Assembly: GCA_037442205.1 (NCBI GenBank)
Contig: JBBIQS010000010.1
Location: 57,307-121,306 of the forward strand
Origin: JBBIQS01 sp037442205
Lineage (GTDB): Bacteria; Myxococcota; Myxococcia; Myxococcales; UBA5297
DNA: 64,000 nt
Direction: 5' to 3'
The position numbers were made by a program, and so were the translations under genes. Below, in pieces: positions 41,393 to 50,108 of the stretch (the first letter of the stretch is position 1; every line of letters starts with the position of its first letter). The notes under the pieces were generated by a model. That model was not told the origin of the DNA. It saw only the letters and a list, made by a program, of their open reading frames with translations, and did not search any database.

Positions 41393-42838
41393 ATGAGCGA
41401 CAAGCGCGATACCAAGCAGCCGCCGGCGCAGGCCCCCCAGGACACCCAGCCGCCCCAGGCACTGATCGACTTCATGATGAGCGGCTGGAAGCCGGCCTCG
41501 CGCCGCCCGGCGCCCAAGGTGAAGGGGCTGCCGCGCTTCCTCGCCCGCCGCAAGGCGCTCTCCGTCCGCTTCCCCGGCGAGACCCTGGTCATCCCCACTG
41601 GCCACGAGAAGGTCCGCTCCAACGACTGCACCTACATCTTCCGCCCCGGGACCCCGTTCTACTTCCTTACCGGCAACAAGGAGCCGGATTGCGTCCTGCT
41701 GCTCGTGCCCGCGGGGAAGGGGCACCGGGCGGTCCTGTTCGTCGAGCCGGAGGTGGATCGCTCGACCCCGGCCTTCTTCACCGACCGCGCCCGCGGCGCG
41801 CTGTGGGTCGGCCCGCGCCTCGGCTTGGCCGGCAGCAAGTCCCGCTACGGGGTCGAGGAGGCGGCGGGCCTGCCGCAGCTGCCGGAGGTGCTCTCCGAGC
41901 TGGCCAAGAGCGGCGCGCCCTACCGCGTGCTGCGCTCGTTCTCGCCACAGGTGGACGAGGCCCTGCCCTCGCAGGACCCGGAGAAGGACAAGCAGCTGTC
42001 GGTGGCGCTGGCCGAGCTGCGGCTCTACAAGGACGCCGTCGACTTCGCCGCCATCGAGGAGGCAGTCCTTTCGACCAAGCGCGCCCTCGAGGACGCGCTG
42101 TTGGTGATGAAGACCGCCCAGAGCGAGCGCGAGCTGGAGTCGGCCTTCGACGCCCGGGCCCGGGCCGAGGGCGACGGGGTCGGGTTCGCCACCATCGCCG
42201 CCTGCGGAGCCGACGCCACCGTGCTGCACTGGACGCGCAACGACGGCAAGATCGACCGCAAGAAGCTGCTGCTGCTCGACGTGGGAGTGGAGGGCCACGA
42301 GCTCTACACCGCCGACGTCAGCCGCACCTTCCCGGTCAGCGGCAAGTTCTCCAAGGAGCAGCGGGAGATCTACGACCTGATCATCGCCGCCCAGGACGCG
42401 GCCATCGCCGCCACGAAGGTGGGCAACGACTTCGTCGAGCCGCACCGCGCGGCCTCCAAGGTGCTGGCCGAGGGACTGGAGCGGCTGGGGATCCTCAAGG
42501 AGAAGGCCTCGGAGTCGCTGCGGGAGGACCGGCAGACCTACAAGCGCTACACCCTGCACAACACCTCGCACATGCTGGGGATGGACGTGCACGACTGCGT
42601 CGGGGTCAACTACCGGCCCGGCAAGCTCGAGGTGGGGATGGTGCTGACCATCGAGCCGGGGCTCTACTTCCAGGAGAACGACCTGACGGTGCCGGCCAGG
42701 TACCGCGGCATCGGCATCCGCGTCGAGGAGGACGTGGCGGTCACCGCCCGCGGCCCGCGAGTGCTCACCGCGGCCATTCCCCGGCGCTCCAAGGACATCG
42801 AGGCCTGGATCGCCAAGATCTGGAAGTCGCGGCGCTGA
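41393..42838 (+). CDS. pepP: Xaa-Pro aminopeptidase (M24B)
   Basis: Removes N-terminal residues before proline; cytoplasmic, dinuclear metal. The 481-aa protein has an aminopeptidase-P N-terminal domain (PGTPFYFLTGNKEPDCVLLL, RRKALSVRFPGE) and an M24 'pita-bread' catalytic domain. Metal ligands appear in order: LLLLDVGVEGHELYTADVSRTF (two Asp: DVG and DVSRT), NTSHMLGMDVHD (His), VLTIEPGLYF (Glu) and GIRVEEDVAV (Glu). It has an N-terminal Lys/Pro/Gln tail of about 20 residues without signal peptide. All ligands are intact, so an active enzyme is expected. TAGACT at 41360 fits a -10. Alternative name: Xaa-Pro dipeptidase. Confidence 0.9.
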   Translation: MSDKRDTKQPPAQAPQDTQPPQALIDFMMSGWKPASRRPAPKVKGLPRFLARRKALSVRFPGETLVIPTGHEKVRSNDCTYIFRPGTPFYFLTGNKEPDCVLLLVPAGKGHRAVLFVEPEVDRSTPAFFTDRARGALWVGPRLGLAGSKSRYGVEEAAGLPQLPEVLSELAKSGAPYRVLRSFSPQVDEALPSQDPEKDKQLSVALAELRLYKDAVDFAAIEEAVLSTKRALEDALLVMKTAQSERELESAFDARARAEGDGVGFATIAACGADATVLHWTRNDGKIDRKKLLLLDVGVEGHELYTADVSRTFPVSGKFSKEQREIYDLIIAAQDAAIAATKVGNDFVEPHRAASKVLAEGLERLGILKEKASESLREDRQTYKRYTLHNTSHMLGMDVHDCVGVNYRPGKLEVGMVLTIEPGLYFQENDLTVPARYRGIGIRVEEDVAVTARGPRVLTAAIPRRSKDIEAWIAKIWKSRR

Positions 42839-42893
42839 GCCAGAATCGGCCATCGCCAAACAGTCGATCCCCGCGTCAAACCGGGAGTCCGCC

Positions 42894-43748
42894 ATGTTCG
42901 AGCCCTTGTCCGAGCGAGTCCTGGAGTCGCTGCGCGCCTGGACCCTGAACCAGAGCCAGCAGGACCTGGGCGAGAAGGTGGCCCGTGCCCGCGGCGGCCA
43001 GAGCGAGTTCGGGGTCGACTCCTTCGGCTTCTCGATCGACTACGCGCTGTCGGCGGTGGCCCCACTGGTCTGGCTGTACAAGAACTACTTCCGCGTCCAG
43101 ACCCGCGGCCTGGCCAACGTCCCCAAGGGCCGGGTGCTGCTGGTCTCCAATCACTCCGGCCAGCTGCCCTTCGACGGGGCGATGATCGGCATGGCCCTGC
43201 TCACCGAAGGCGAGCCGCCGCGGGTCATCCGCTCGATGGTGGAGAAGTGGATGCCCACCCTGCCCTTCGTGTCGGTGGTCTTCGCGCGGATGGGCCAGGT
43301 GGTAGGCACCCCGGAGAACTGCCGGCGGCTGCTGGAGAACGACGAGACGATCCTGGTCTTCCCCGAGGGCGTCCGCGGGCTGAACAAGCTGTTCCGCGAC
43401 CGCTACCGGCTCTCCGACTTCGGGCTGGGCTTCATGCGGCTGGCGCTGGAGACCAAGACTCCGATCGTGCCGGTGTCGGTGGTCGGCGCAGAGGAGCAGG
43501 CCCCGGCGCTGTTCGATCTGAAGCCGCTGGCCAGGCTGCTGGGGATGCCGGCGCTGCCGATCACCCCCACCGGCCTGCCGCTGCCGATGCCGACCCGATA
43601 CCACATCCAGTTCGGCGAGCCGCTGCACTTCACCGGCAGCCCCAACGACGAGGACGCCGAGCTGGAGCGCAAGGTGAAGGTGGTGCGGACCACCATCCAG
43701 GCGATGATCAACCGCGGCCTGCGCGAGCGGCAGGGCGTTTTCATCTAG
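42894..43748 (+). CDS. Lysophospholipid acyltransferase, PlsC-like
   Basis: Adds a fatty acyl chain to lysophosphatidic acid or a related lysolipid at the inner membrane. In the 284-aa protein the acyltransferase motif is VSNHSGQLPFDGAMIG (His and Asp separated by six residues, longer than the usual four), with further blocks FVSVVFARMGQVVGTP, LLENDETILVFPEGVRGLN and VPVSVVGAEEQAP. The longer H-D spacing marks the myxobacterial/actinobacterial-type PlsC-like group used for lysophospholipids other than PlsC proper. A hydrophobic stretch at residues 50-60 probably anchors it. Together with plsX and pgpA it is the third lipid gene in this window. 55-base gap after the aminopeptidase gene. Confidence 0.85.
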   Translation: MFEPLSERVLESLRAWTLNQSQQDLGEKVARARGGQSEFGVDSFGFSIDYALSAVAPLVWLYKNYFRVQTRGLANVPKGRVLLVSNHSGQLPFDGAMIGMALLTEGEPPRVIRSMVEKWMPTLPFVSVVFARMGQVVGTPENCRRLLENDETILVFPEGVRGLNKLFRDRYRLSDFGLGFMRLALETKTPIVPVSVVGAEEQAPALFDLKPLARLLGMPALPITPTGLPLPMPTRYHIQFGEPLHFTGSPNDEDAELERKVKVVRTTIQAMINRGLRERQGVFI

Positions 43749-43859
43749 GTTTTCGGGCAGTTGCACGATCGATCGCGGGCGAGGCGCCCGGCGGTTAACC
43801 TCCGGCGCGAGGCGCGGGTGACGCGCTTGGCCGGCATTCCCCGGGTCGCTCGCCTGTTC

Positions 43860-43896
43860 GTCTCACAGGCAGGATGAGACGGGGCTCGCGAGAGCC
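43860..43896. promoter_or_regulatory. Paired inverted repeats in the leader of the 43914 gene
   Basis: GTCTCA at 43860-43865 and TGAGAC at 43875-43880 form an inverted repeat with a 9-base spacer. Directly after it GGCTC-GCGA-GAGCC can fold. The ribosome site AAGGAGG follows. Operator or leader structure; no factor known. Confidence 0.3.
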
Positions 43897-43913
43897 GCCA
43901 AGGAGGTTCGGCG

Positions 43914-44813
43914 ATGTCCACCCTGGTTCGAAGCGCGGCGCTGGCCCTGGCGATCGGTGTGGCGGCGCTGCCGGGGACCTCGCGAGCGACCTTTGGCACG
44001 CGCTCGGGCGACCACTCTGGCAGCTCGGGCTCTGGTGGCTCGGGAGGAGGCTCCTCCGGAGGCCACGAGCACAAGGCGGTGCCGGTCCAGAGCAACGGCG
44101 CCCACCCGGTTGCCAGCGGCGGCCCGGGCTACACTCCGGCCCCTCGGCCAGCCTTGAGCTACTACCCAGGGATCTGGCCCTACTCCTATGGCTGGTCGCC
44201 GTACTGGGCCCCGTATTACGGCTATGGCTACGGATACGGCTATCCAGCGCCGGTCGCCGCCGCACCAGCGCCGATGGAGGTGAGCCAGCAAGCGCCCCCG
44301 CCGGTTTCGACCTTCGGCTTCGGGCTCCAGGCCTACCGCGGCGGAGCGTCGGTCGGGCTCGACCTGACGATCGAGGGAGAGCGCTGGGGCTTCAACGGCG
44401 ATCTCTCGGCGGCCTACCTGCAGTCCTCTCCGGCGTCAGCGCCCGACGTCCTCAAGATGATGAACGCCCACCTGACCTTCGCGCTGCTGAGCGGAGAGCG
44501 CGGGCGGCTGCGGCTGGAGGGCGGCGTCAGCGGCGTGGCGGCGCCCGACCTGGGGGTGATAGGGCCGGACGCCGGGCTCTCGACCTCGGTCCATCTGATC
44601 GGCCCGCTGGCGGTCGAGGCGGCGGCGCACCTGACGCCGCTGCCGCACATCAAGGTCGACGGCAGCGCCAACGCGGTGGTGGGCCTGGGGTTCGTGGGGC
44701 TCAAGGCCGGCTGGAAGGTGGTCCACCTCGACGACCGCGGACTGCTCGGCGATGGCTCGCGCAATGCCGACACCTTCAGCGGGCCGTTCGTCGCGGTGGG
44801 GATGGCGTTCTGA
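43914..44813 (+). CDS. Exported envelope protein, paralogue of the 51433 gene
   Basis: A 299-aa exported protein of unknown function. Signal peptide ends GTSRA. The mature N-terminus has Gly/Ser and His-rich stretches (GSSGSGGSGGGSSGGHEHK) and an unusual aromatic part around residues 80-115 (YYPGIWPYSYGW, YGYGYGYGYPAP). The C-terminal half (about 140-299) has alternating strands (FGFGLQAYRGGASVGLDL, ERWGFNGDLSAAYL) of an outer-membrane beta-barrel type. The segment around residue 205 (NAHLTFALLSGERGRLRLEGG) corresponds closely to DAHLTFSPLSGQRGRVRLEGG in the 51433 protein. AAGGAGG just upstream. Likely surface-exposed. Convergent with the small lipoprotein pair. Confidence 0.7.
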   Translation: MSTLVRSAALALAIGVAALPGTSRATFGTRSGDHSGSSGSGGSGGGSSGGHEHKAVPVQSNGAHPVASGGPGYTPAPRPALSYYPGIWPYSYGWSPYWAPYYGYGYGYGYPAPVAAAPAPMEVSQQAPPPVSTFGFGLQAYRGGASVGLDLTIEGERWGFNGDLSAAYLQSSPASAPDVLKMMNAHLTFALLSGERGRLRLEGGVSGVAAPDLGVIGPDAGLSTSVHLIGPLAVEAAAHLTPLPHIKVDGSANAVVGLGFVGLKAGWKVVHLDDRGLLGDGSRNADTFSGPFVAVGMAF

Positions 44814-44819
44814 GGGCAG

Positions 44820-45320
44820 TCAGCCCGGGTGGATGTCCAGCGACACCTGGCACGCCGAAGACGGCAAATCGGCGCCGGACCCGAGCGACACTGAGCCACT
44901 CATCGACCCCACCAGATACATGTCGCCCTCACACCGCAGATCGATGGGCACCTCGCGCTGACAGCTCTGCCCGACGGGGCAACCCGCGAAGAAATCGATG
45001 GCCTGCACCAAATCGGCCTCGATGCCGCGTGCCTTGAAAGCCGCAGTGGCGCCCACGCTGGATTGCCCACCCACTTCAAGGAAGAGCAATCCCTCCGGGG
45101 TCCCGAGATCCTTGGTTCCGATGTTCGCCGAGACGACCAGCTTGCCGGAGAGGGTCTTTCCCTGCTCGAAGCAGTCCGAGGAAGCCGTCGCGGCGGCGAG
45201 GTATCGAGGGGGCTTGCTGGAATAGAAAACCAACTCGACGCACGAGGACGTAGAGGAGGCCTGTCGCGGTCCGCCGCAAGCCAGCATCACGAGGGGAAAC
45301 GCCAGCAAGATCTTCGTCAT
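44820..45320 (-). CDS. Hypothetical lipoprotein
   Basis: A 166-aa protein with lipobox LVMLACG (Cys 15) and no recognised domain. The mature part looks like a beta-sandwich with four or more Cys (SSCVELVFY, SSDCFEQGK, FFAGCPVGQSC, RCEGDMYLVG, ACQVSL), likely disulphide-bonded outside the cell. The ATG at 45320 overlaps the stop of the upstream gene (ATGA), so the two are coupled. Its end is 7 bases from the convergent envelope gene. Third-position bias is weaker than in the core genes, suggesting accessory character. Confidence 0.65.
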   Translation of the reverse strand: MTKILLAFPLVMLACGGPRQASSTSSCVELVFYSSKPPRYLAAATASSDCFEQGKTLSGKLVVSANIGTKDLGTPEGLLFLEVGGQSSVGATAAFKARGIEADLVQAIDFFAGCPVGQSCQREVPIDLRCEGDMYLVGSMSGSVSLGSGADLPSSACQVSLDIHPG

Positions 45321-45871
45321 GGCGTCTCCTTGATGAACTCGACCTGGACCGTGGCTTCGGGCGGCGGCTTCGTGCCCGAGCCGAATTCAGCTCTCGCGGA
45401 CCACTGGACCTGCAGGGAGCCTCGACCGCTGCGCACGAATTCGACGATCAAGTCTCGGGCGCAGACCGCTCCCGGCACCCAGTCCGCGAAGAGATTGTCG
45501 ACGAAGCGCGATTCCCCAAAGGTCTCTCCGCTGAACCGGAAGATCCTTCCGGCCTTCGGCGTCGCCGAGCCGCCGCTGGTGTCGACGTAGAGAATTGCGC
45601 GCGCCTGGGGCGCCATGGCACCCGCCGTGATGTCGAGCCGCAGGCTGACCCTGCCGGATTGAGGATCAGTGCAGGCCTCGGCGCTGACCGTCACCCGTAC
45701 GCGATAGCGCACCAGAAGGTCGGCGTCCTGAAGCGAGAGAGCCGGCCCCACGGCCTCGCCCGAGATACCGAACGCGGGCTTATCGGAAAATGCTGGACGC
45801 GATAGAAGGCACAAGAGCGCGACCGCGAGGGCCAGCGCAGCGCGCCGTGGACGGTTGGCCGAAACTCGCAT
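45317..45871 (-). CDS. Hypothetical exported protein coupled to the lipoprotein at 44820
   Basis: A 184-aa protein with a signal peptide (ALALAVALLCLLSRPAFS) and a beta-rich mature part: DADLLVRYRVRVTVSAEACTD, RVSLRLDITAGAM, RILFRFSG-type strands, FADWVPGAVCARDLIVEFVR. Two Cys may pair. The two neighbours in the unit are both small exported proteins that contain strand-rich domains of about the same size, so they may be related or act together. No family recognised. Upstream spacer to pgpA is 161 bases (divergent). Confidence 0.6.
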   Translation of the reverse strand: MRVSANRPRRAALALAVALLCLLSRPAFSDKPAFGISGEAVGPALSLQDADLLVRYRVRVTVSAEACTDPQSGRVSLRLDITAGAMAPQARAILYVDTSGGSATPKAGRIFRFSGETFGESRFVDNLFADWVPGAVCARDLIVEFVRSGRGSLQVQWSARAEFGSGTKPPPEATVQVEFIKETP

Positions 45872-46019
45872 TTCCCCTCCACTTCAGACTCGCCGGCCGC
45901 GAGCCGAGCCCGGAGGGTAGCACGCGCTCAACCTCGCAAGCGCGCAATCGCCCCCGCTCCGGCACGAGGGGAATGCCGCGCAACGCCTGGAAATATCCCC
46001 GACTGCGCCCATCCCTCGA

Positions 46020-46025
46020 TAGAAT
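46020..46025 (+). promoter_or_regulatory. Candidate -10 element for leaderless pgpA mRNA
   Basis: TAGAAT exactly 7 bases before the GTG at 46033, no ribosome site between. A 7-base gap puts transcription start on the start codon. Confidence 0.5.
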
Positions 46026-46032
46026 CCGCCGC

Positions 46033-46530
46033 GTGAAACACGCCCCCGAAGGCCACCTCCCCCCGCCGCTGACCCTCGCCGATCGCCTGGCGCTCGCCAT
46101 CGCCACCGGGCTGGGCGCCGGATACTCCCCGGTCGCCTCCGGCACCGCCGGGACGCTCGTCGCCATCCCGCTCTACTGGGCGCTGGCGCAGCTGCCTGCC
46201 TGGCAACTGCTGCTCTCGACGGTGGCCTTCATAGCGATCGCCGTCTGGGCCGCCGACCGCGCCGGCGCCTACTACGGAGCCAGCGATGACGGCCACATCG
46301 TCAGCGACGAGATCGCCGGCTACCTGATCACCATGGCCCTGGTCGCCCCCACGCCCAAGGCCCTGATCGCCGGCTTCCTGTTCTTCCGGCTCTTCGACAT
46401 CGTCAAGCCCTGGCCCGCCTCCTGGTTCGACAAGCGGATGCACAACGGCCTGGGCAACGTGATGGACGACGTCGCCGCCGCCGTCTATGCCCGCATCGGC
46501 GTGGGGCTGCTCGTCTGGCTCTGGCCCTAG
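46033..46530 (+). CDS. pgpA: Phosphatidylglycerophosphatase A
   Basis: Dephosphorylates phosphatidylglycerol phosphate to phosphatidylglycerol in the inner membrane. The 165-aa product has the PgpA signature phrases GAGYSPVASGTAGTL near the N-terminus, DDGHIVSDEIAGYLIT, FFRLFDIVKPWPASWFDKR and GLGNVMDDVAAAVYA, with about four hydrophobic segments. Acidic residues in the DE and DD motifs bind Mg. GTG at 46033 is the start; the frame upstream has no supporting signal and a -10 lies immediately before it. It is followed 57 bases later by cinA, a common neighbour of pgpA in other bacteria, which supports both calls. Confidence 0.93.
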   Translation: MKHAPEGHLPPPLTLADRLALAIATGLGAGYSPVASGTAGTLVAIPLYWALAQLPAWQLLLSTVAFIAIAVWAADRAGAYYGASDDGHIVSDEIAGYLITMALVAPTPKALIAGFLFFRLFDIVKPWPASWFDKRMHNGLGNVMDDVAAAVYARIGVGLLVWLWP

Positions 46531-46587
46531 CGCGGCGGGCGCGGCCGGCGTGCTATCCGCCCGCCATTCCTGCTAAAAGCGTCCCCC

Positions 46588-47844
46588 ATGCACGTGGAAG
46601 TGCTCTGCACCGGCAACGAGCTGCTCGACGGCTCGGTGGTCGACACCAACGCCAGCTACTTCATGGAGCGCTCCTTCCTGCGCGGCGCGCCGGTGGCCCG
46701 CAAGGAGACCCTCCCCGACGACCTGCCGGTGCTGGTCGAGGCCTTCCGCAAGCTGGGCGAGCGCGCCGACTTCGTGCTGGTCTCGGGCGGCCTGGGACCG
46801 ACCGCCGACGACATCACCCTCGACGCCGCGGCCCAAGCCGCGGGCGTGCCGCTGGAGATCGACCAAGCGATCCTGCAGAAGCTCAAGGAGCGCTTCGCCC
46901 GGCGCAACATCGCCTTCTCCGAGAACAACGCCCGCCAGGCGCGGGTGCCGCGGGGAGGCCAGGCCGTCCCCAATCCCTTCGGCTCGGCGCCGATGATCGT
47001 GCTCACCGTGGGCAAGGCTCGCTGCCACCTGTTGCCGGGCGTGCCGCGCGAGTTCCGCGGACTGTGCGACCAGGAGGTCATCCCGAGGCTGGAACAGGCG
47101 CTCGCCGGCGAGCCCAACCGCGTCTATCGGATCGGCCGGGTGCTGCGCTGCGTGGGCATCGCCGAGAGCCACCTGGACGCACTGGTGAAGGATCTGCCGG
47201 CGCGACATCCGCACGTCTCCTTTGGATTCCGCACCCACGCCCCGGAGAACCACCTCAAGCTGCTGGCGGAGGGCGCTTCCCAGGACGAGGCGCGGGCGCG
47301 GCTGGAGGCGGTCGAGCGCGAGGCGCGAGCGCTGCTGGGCACGAAGGTCTTCGGGATCGATCAAGAGGAGCTGCCGCAGGCAGTCTTCGCGGCGCTGAAG
47401 AAGGCGGGGGCGACGGTGGCCTTCGCCGAGTCGGTGACCGGCGGGATGTGCGCCTCGCTGCTGGCCTCGGTGCCCGGGGCCAGCGAGGTGCTGGTCTCCT
47501 CGGCGGTGGTCTATCAGGAGCGGGCCAAGACTCAGCTCTTGGGAGTCGACGCCGAGCTGGTGGCGCGCGAGGGCGCGGTCTCGGCCAAGGTGACCCGCGA
47601 GCTGGCCGAGGCGGCGCGGGCGCATTCCGGAGCGCGCTTCGGAGTGGCCATCACCGGCTGGGCCGGGCCGAGCGGAGGCACTCCCGCCGATCCGGTGGGC
47701 ACCGTCTACGTCTGTCTCACCGACGGCAACGGCGTCCTGGAAGAGAAGACCCGCTTCGGCTTCGACCGCGAGCGGGTGCGCTCCTTCGCCGCCTACCTGG
47801 CCCTGGATCTGCTGCGCCGACACGCCCGAGGAATCATCCCGTGA
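46588..47844 (+). CDS. cinA: CinA, competence/damage-inducible protein (NMN amidohydrolase type)
   Basis: The 418-aa protein has the two expected domains. Residues 1-170 are MoaB/MogA-like (VEVLCTGNELLDGSVVDTN, VLVSGGLGPTADDITLDA, LLPGVPREFRGL). Residues about 250-418 are the CinA C-terminal domain, known as nicotinamide-mononucleotide deamidase in several bacteria (VAFAESVTGGMCASLLASVPG, SSAVVYQERAKTQLLGV, GVAITGWAGPSGGTPADPVG). The N-terminal domain is likely ADP-ribose pyrophosphatase-like. It recycles NMN in NAD metabolism, which ties loosely to nadE at 61223. TAAAAG lies 8 bases before the ATG and there is no ribosome site, possibly leaderless. Stop overlaps the next GTG. Confidence 0.93.
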   Translation: MHVEVLCTGNELLDGSVVDTNASYFMERSFLRGAPVARKETLPDDLPVLVEAFRKLGERADFVLVSGGLGPTADDITLDAAAQAAGVPLEIDQAILQKLKERFARRNIAFSENNARQARVPRGGQAVPNPFGSAPMIVLTVGKARCHLLPGVPREFRGLCDQEVIPRLEQALAGEPNRVYRIGRVLRCVGIAESHLDALVKDLPARHPHVSFGFRTHAPENHLKLLAEGASQDEARARLEAVEREARALLGTKVFGIDQEELPQAVFAALKKAGATVAFAESVTGGMCASLLASVPGASEVLVSSAVVYQERAKTQLLGVDAELVAREGAVSAKVTRELAEAARAHSGARFGVAITGWAGPSGGTPADPVGTVYVCLTDGNGVLEEKTRFGFDRERVRSFAAYLALDLLRRHARGIIP

Positions 47845-49109
47845 CCGAAATCGCCTCGACCGCCGCGGCCTCGCCGACCTCTCGAATCAAGGCCTTCTGG
47901 ATCGCCCAGCGCACTCCGATCCTGATCGGGCTGGTCGCCTTCGCGGTGCTCAGCGGCTTCTCAGGCCATCGCTTCCTGCACCAGAGCAAGGCGCCGCACT
48001 TCGTCTACCAGGCGGCCGCCTTCCTCGAAGGCCGGCTCGAGCTGCCGGTGGATCCGCCGAACCAGGAGGACTGGGCCAAGATCGGCGACAAGTTCTACGT
48101 CAGCTTCCCCGCCATGCCGGCGGTGGTGATGATGCCGTTCGTCGCCCTCTTCCAGTACCAGTTCAACGACACCTCGTTCACGGTGATCATGGCGGCGCTG
48201 TCGCTGGCGCTGTTCTACCTGGTGCTGCGGCGCCTCTCCCGCGAGCAGGACTCGCCGCGCAACGAGGAAGAGAACGTCGCCTTCGCCGGGCTGCTGGGCG
48301 TGGGGACGCTCTTCTTCTACTGCGCGATCCGGGGCGAGGTCTGGTTCACCGCGCTGGTGATGGGCGTGGGCTTCACCGCGCTGTACCTGCTCTTCGCCCA
48401 CAAGGCGCGCCACCCGCTGCTGGCCGGGCTCTTCTACTCGATGGCCACCTTGACCCGCACCCCGCTGATGTTCGCGGCGGCCTTCTTCCTATGCGAGGTG
48501 CTCTGGCCGACCGGGAGCCTCAAGCCCAAGGAGGCGCTGGAGGATCTCAAGGGCAAGCTGAGGAAGATCGCCCTCTTCGCCGCCGGGGCGCTGCCGTTGG
48601 CCGCGGCCCACGCCGCCTTCAACTGGGCCCGCTTCGGCAATCCGGGCGAGTTCGGCCACCGGCTCTTGTGGAACAACCGCGTCAACGCCGACATCGGCAA
48701 GTGGGGGCTGTTCAACTACCAGTACCTGGAGCGCAACCTCCACGCCGCCTTCACCAAGCTGCCGACGCTGTCGCTCAAGCCGCTCTTGGTGGGTTACGAC
48801 CCCCACGGGATGAGCCTGCTCATCACCACCCCGCTGCTGCTGCTGTTGCTCTGGCCGCGCCAGAAGCCGCGGCTGCACAAGGCACTGTGGCTGACCGTGG
48901 CGGTCACCGCCATCCCCGGGCTCTTCTACCAGAACGACGGCTACATGCAGTTCGGCTTCCGGTTCAGCGTCGACTACACGCCCTACCTGATCCTGCTGCT
49001 GGCGATCGGCGGCTGGTCGATCAAGAACCGGCTGTTCCTGGCGCTGGCCAGCCTGGCGGTGGTGGTCAACACCTGGGGCGCGCTCGCCTTCCGCGGGTAC
49101 TCCTGGTAG
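47841..49109 (+). CDS. Polytopic membrane protein, glycosyltransferase-C-like
   Basis: A 422-aa integral membrane protein with about 10 hydrophobic segments. The first external loop carries QEDWAKIGDKFYVSFPAMPAVVMMP, shown in parts (NQEDWAKIGDKFY, SFPAMPAVVMMP), a pattern of the GT-C dolichyl-phosphate-mannose transferase (GT39/ArnT) fold; the second half has FSVDYTPYLILLL. The catalytic Asp-x-Asp or Asp-Glu pair of ArnT-type enzymes is not clear to me, so substrate and activity are undetermined. GTG at 47841 overlaps the cinA stop (GTGA). Conserved in the same place behind cinA would support a shared role, but that cannot be checked here. Confidence 0.65.
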   Translation: MTEIASTAAASPTSRIKAFWIAQRTPILIGLVAFAVLSGFSGHRFLHQSKAPHFVYQAAAFLEGRLELPVDPPNQEDWAKIGDKFYVSFPAMPAVVMMPFVALFQYQFNDTSFTVIMAALSLALFYLVLRRLSREQDSPRNEEENVAFAGLLGVGTLFFYCAIRGEVWFTALVMGVGFTALYLLFAHKARHPLLAGLFYSMATLTRTPLMFAAAFFLCEVLWPTGSLKPKEALEDLKGKLRKIALFAAGALPLAAAHAAFNWARFGNPGEFGHRLLWNNRVNADIGKWGLFNYQYLERNLHAAFTKLPTLSLKPLLVGYDPHGMSLLITTPLLLLLLWPRQKPRLHKALWLTVAVTAIPGLFYQNDGYMQFGFRFSVDYTPYLILLLAIGGWSIKNRLFLALASLAVVVNTWGALAFRGYSW

Positions 49110-49181
49110 CCGCCTGGTCAGGATGGCCGCGGGACCGGGGAGGAACCAGCGTCGCTTCTCGACCTGCCTATCCTGCGACCC

Positions 49182-49787
49182 CTACCGCCTTCGGCGACGA
49201 GCCAGGAGCGCCCGGAAATCGCTCAGCCGGTCCGTGTCCAGCAGCGAGTCGAAGTCGGCGAGGTGCGACTCGATGCGAGCAACGTCCACAGAGGACTTGG
49301 TTTCGAGCAAGGCGTCCGCGTCTTCGAGATCCTTCGGGCGGCCTGCGAGAACCTTGTAGACCAGCATCGATGAGACATCAGGAACCCGGACAGGCTGGCC
49401 TTCGATCTCCTTGACGACGGACCGCTCGGCAGCCTCGATCTCGAACGGCTGCATGGCGAGGCTCAGATCGACGGGAATCTTGCTGGGAACGTGCTGCAGA
49501 AGAAGAACCAGGTTCTGGCGCGCGAAGCTCTCGGCGTCGGCGGCTCTGGGCAGCAGGGAGAACCTTCGAGCGAGTGCCATCAACTCGCTCAGGTCCGAGG
49601 GCGCGGCACCGACGGTGGCGTCGATGTCGGCGGTGAAGCGCGGATGTCCGTGGGCGATGACCGCCATTCCCCCGATGACCGCCGAGGGACGCCCCGAGGC
49701 ATCCAGGAAACCCATCACCGCCTTGAGCGCCGCTTTGAGCGCCTTGCCGGTGGGAGCTTTCCGGTCCTTCGAGCGATTTCCACCCAT
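49182..49787 (-). CDS. Nucleotidyltransferase-fold protein (AbiEii/MNT-like)
   Basis: A 201-aa protein with the nucleotidyltransferase core: AVIGGMAVIAHGHPRFTADID, broken here as VIGGMAVIAHG and RFTADID, with the GG and Asp-x-Asp of the NTP-binding fold, then PVDLSLAMQPFE with a third acidic position. Such stand-alone domains often form toxin-antitoxin or abortive-infection pairs. The start is uncertain: ATG 49787 keeps an N-terminal helix (KALKAALKAVMGFLD) but overlaps the upstream gene by 73 bases; ATG 49715 or GTG 49718 would instead give the 1- or 4-base stop overlap usual here. Third-position bias is relaxed against neighbours, suggesting transfer. Confidence 0.72.
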   Translation of the reverse strand: MGGNRSKDRKAPTGKALKAALKAVMGFLDASGRPSAVIGGMAVIAHGHPRFTADIDATVGAAPSDLSELMALARRFSLLPRAADAESFARQNLVLLLQHVPSKIPVDLSLAMQPFEIEAAERSVVKEIEGQPVRVPDVSSMLVYKVLAGRPKDLEDADALLETKSSVDVARIESHLADFDSLLDTDRLSDFRALLARRRRR

Positions 49788-49984
49788 AGCTCGCGGACGG
49801 GCCTTTCCTGCTCTTCGCGGAACCTTCGGTAGCTGGCGGTCTGGGCGGCGGGCCATGCAGCCTCGATCAAGGAAAAGGCGACGCGAAAGGAGTCCTCGGA
49901 AGGCAGGATCGCGAGGGAGCGCCGGGAGGCAGCCTGGTGGCCGCGCATCCAGGCCTTGACGGTCCTTGGGTCGAACGATTGCAT
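49715..49984 (-). CDS. Small partner of the nucleotidyltransferase (hypothetical)
   Basis: A 89-aa basic protein (MQSFDPRTVKAWMRGH, FSLIEAAWPAAQTASYRRFREE) with no signal peptide and no named family seen. Mostly helical with a very basic C-terminus (RSKRRSRR). Its frame overlaps the nucleotidyltransferase gene end to start, so they are likely cotranscribed as a two-gene module. It could be an antitoxin-like or DNA-binding partner; this is inference from context. ATG 49984 was taken; a GTG at 50002 adds six residues. No ribosome site is obvious for either start. Confidence 0.55.
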   Translation of the reverse strand: MQSFDPRTVKAWMRGHQAASRRSLAILPSEDSFRVAFSLIEAAWPAAQTASYRRFREEQERPVRELWVEIARRTGKLPPARRSKRRSRR

Positions 49985-50108
49985 CGGTGGGCAATCTAGC
50001 ACGCCGCCCCAAAAGCGCCGGGGGCCGAGCGTCGAGCTGAAAGCCCAGCGCTCGGGATCTCCAGCTCGCCCCCCGCCGCTTTACATCGCCCCGACCGCGT
50101 ACCAGAGT

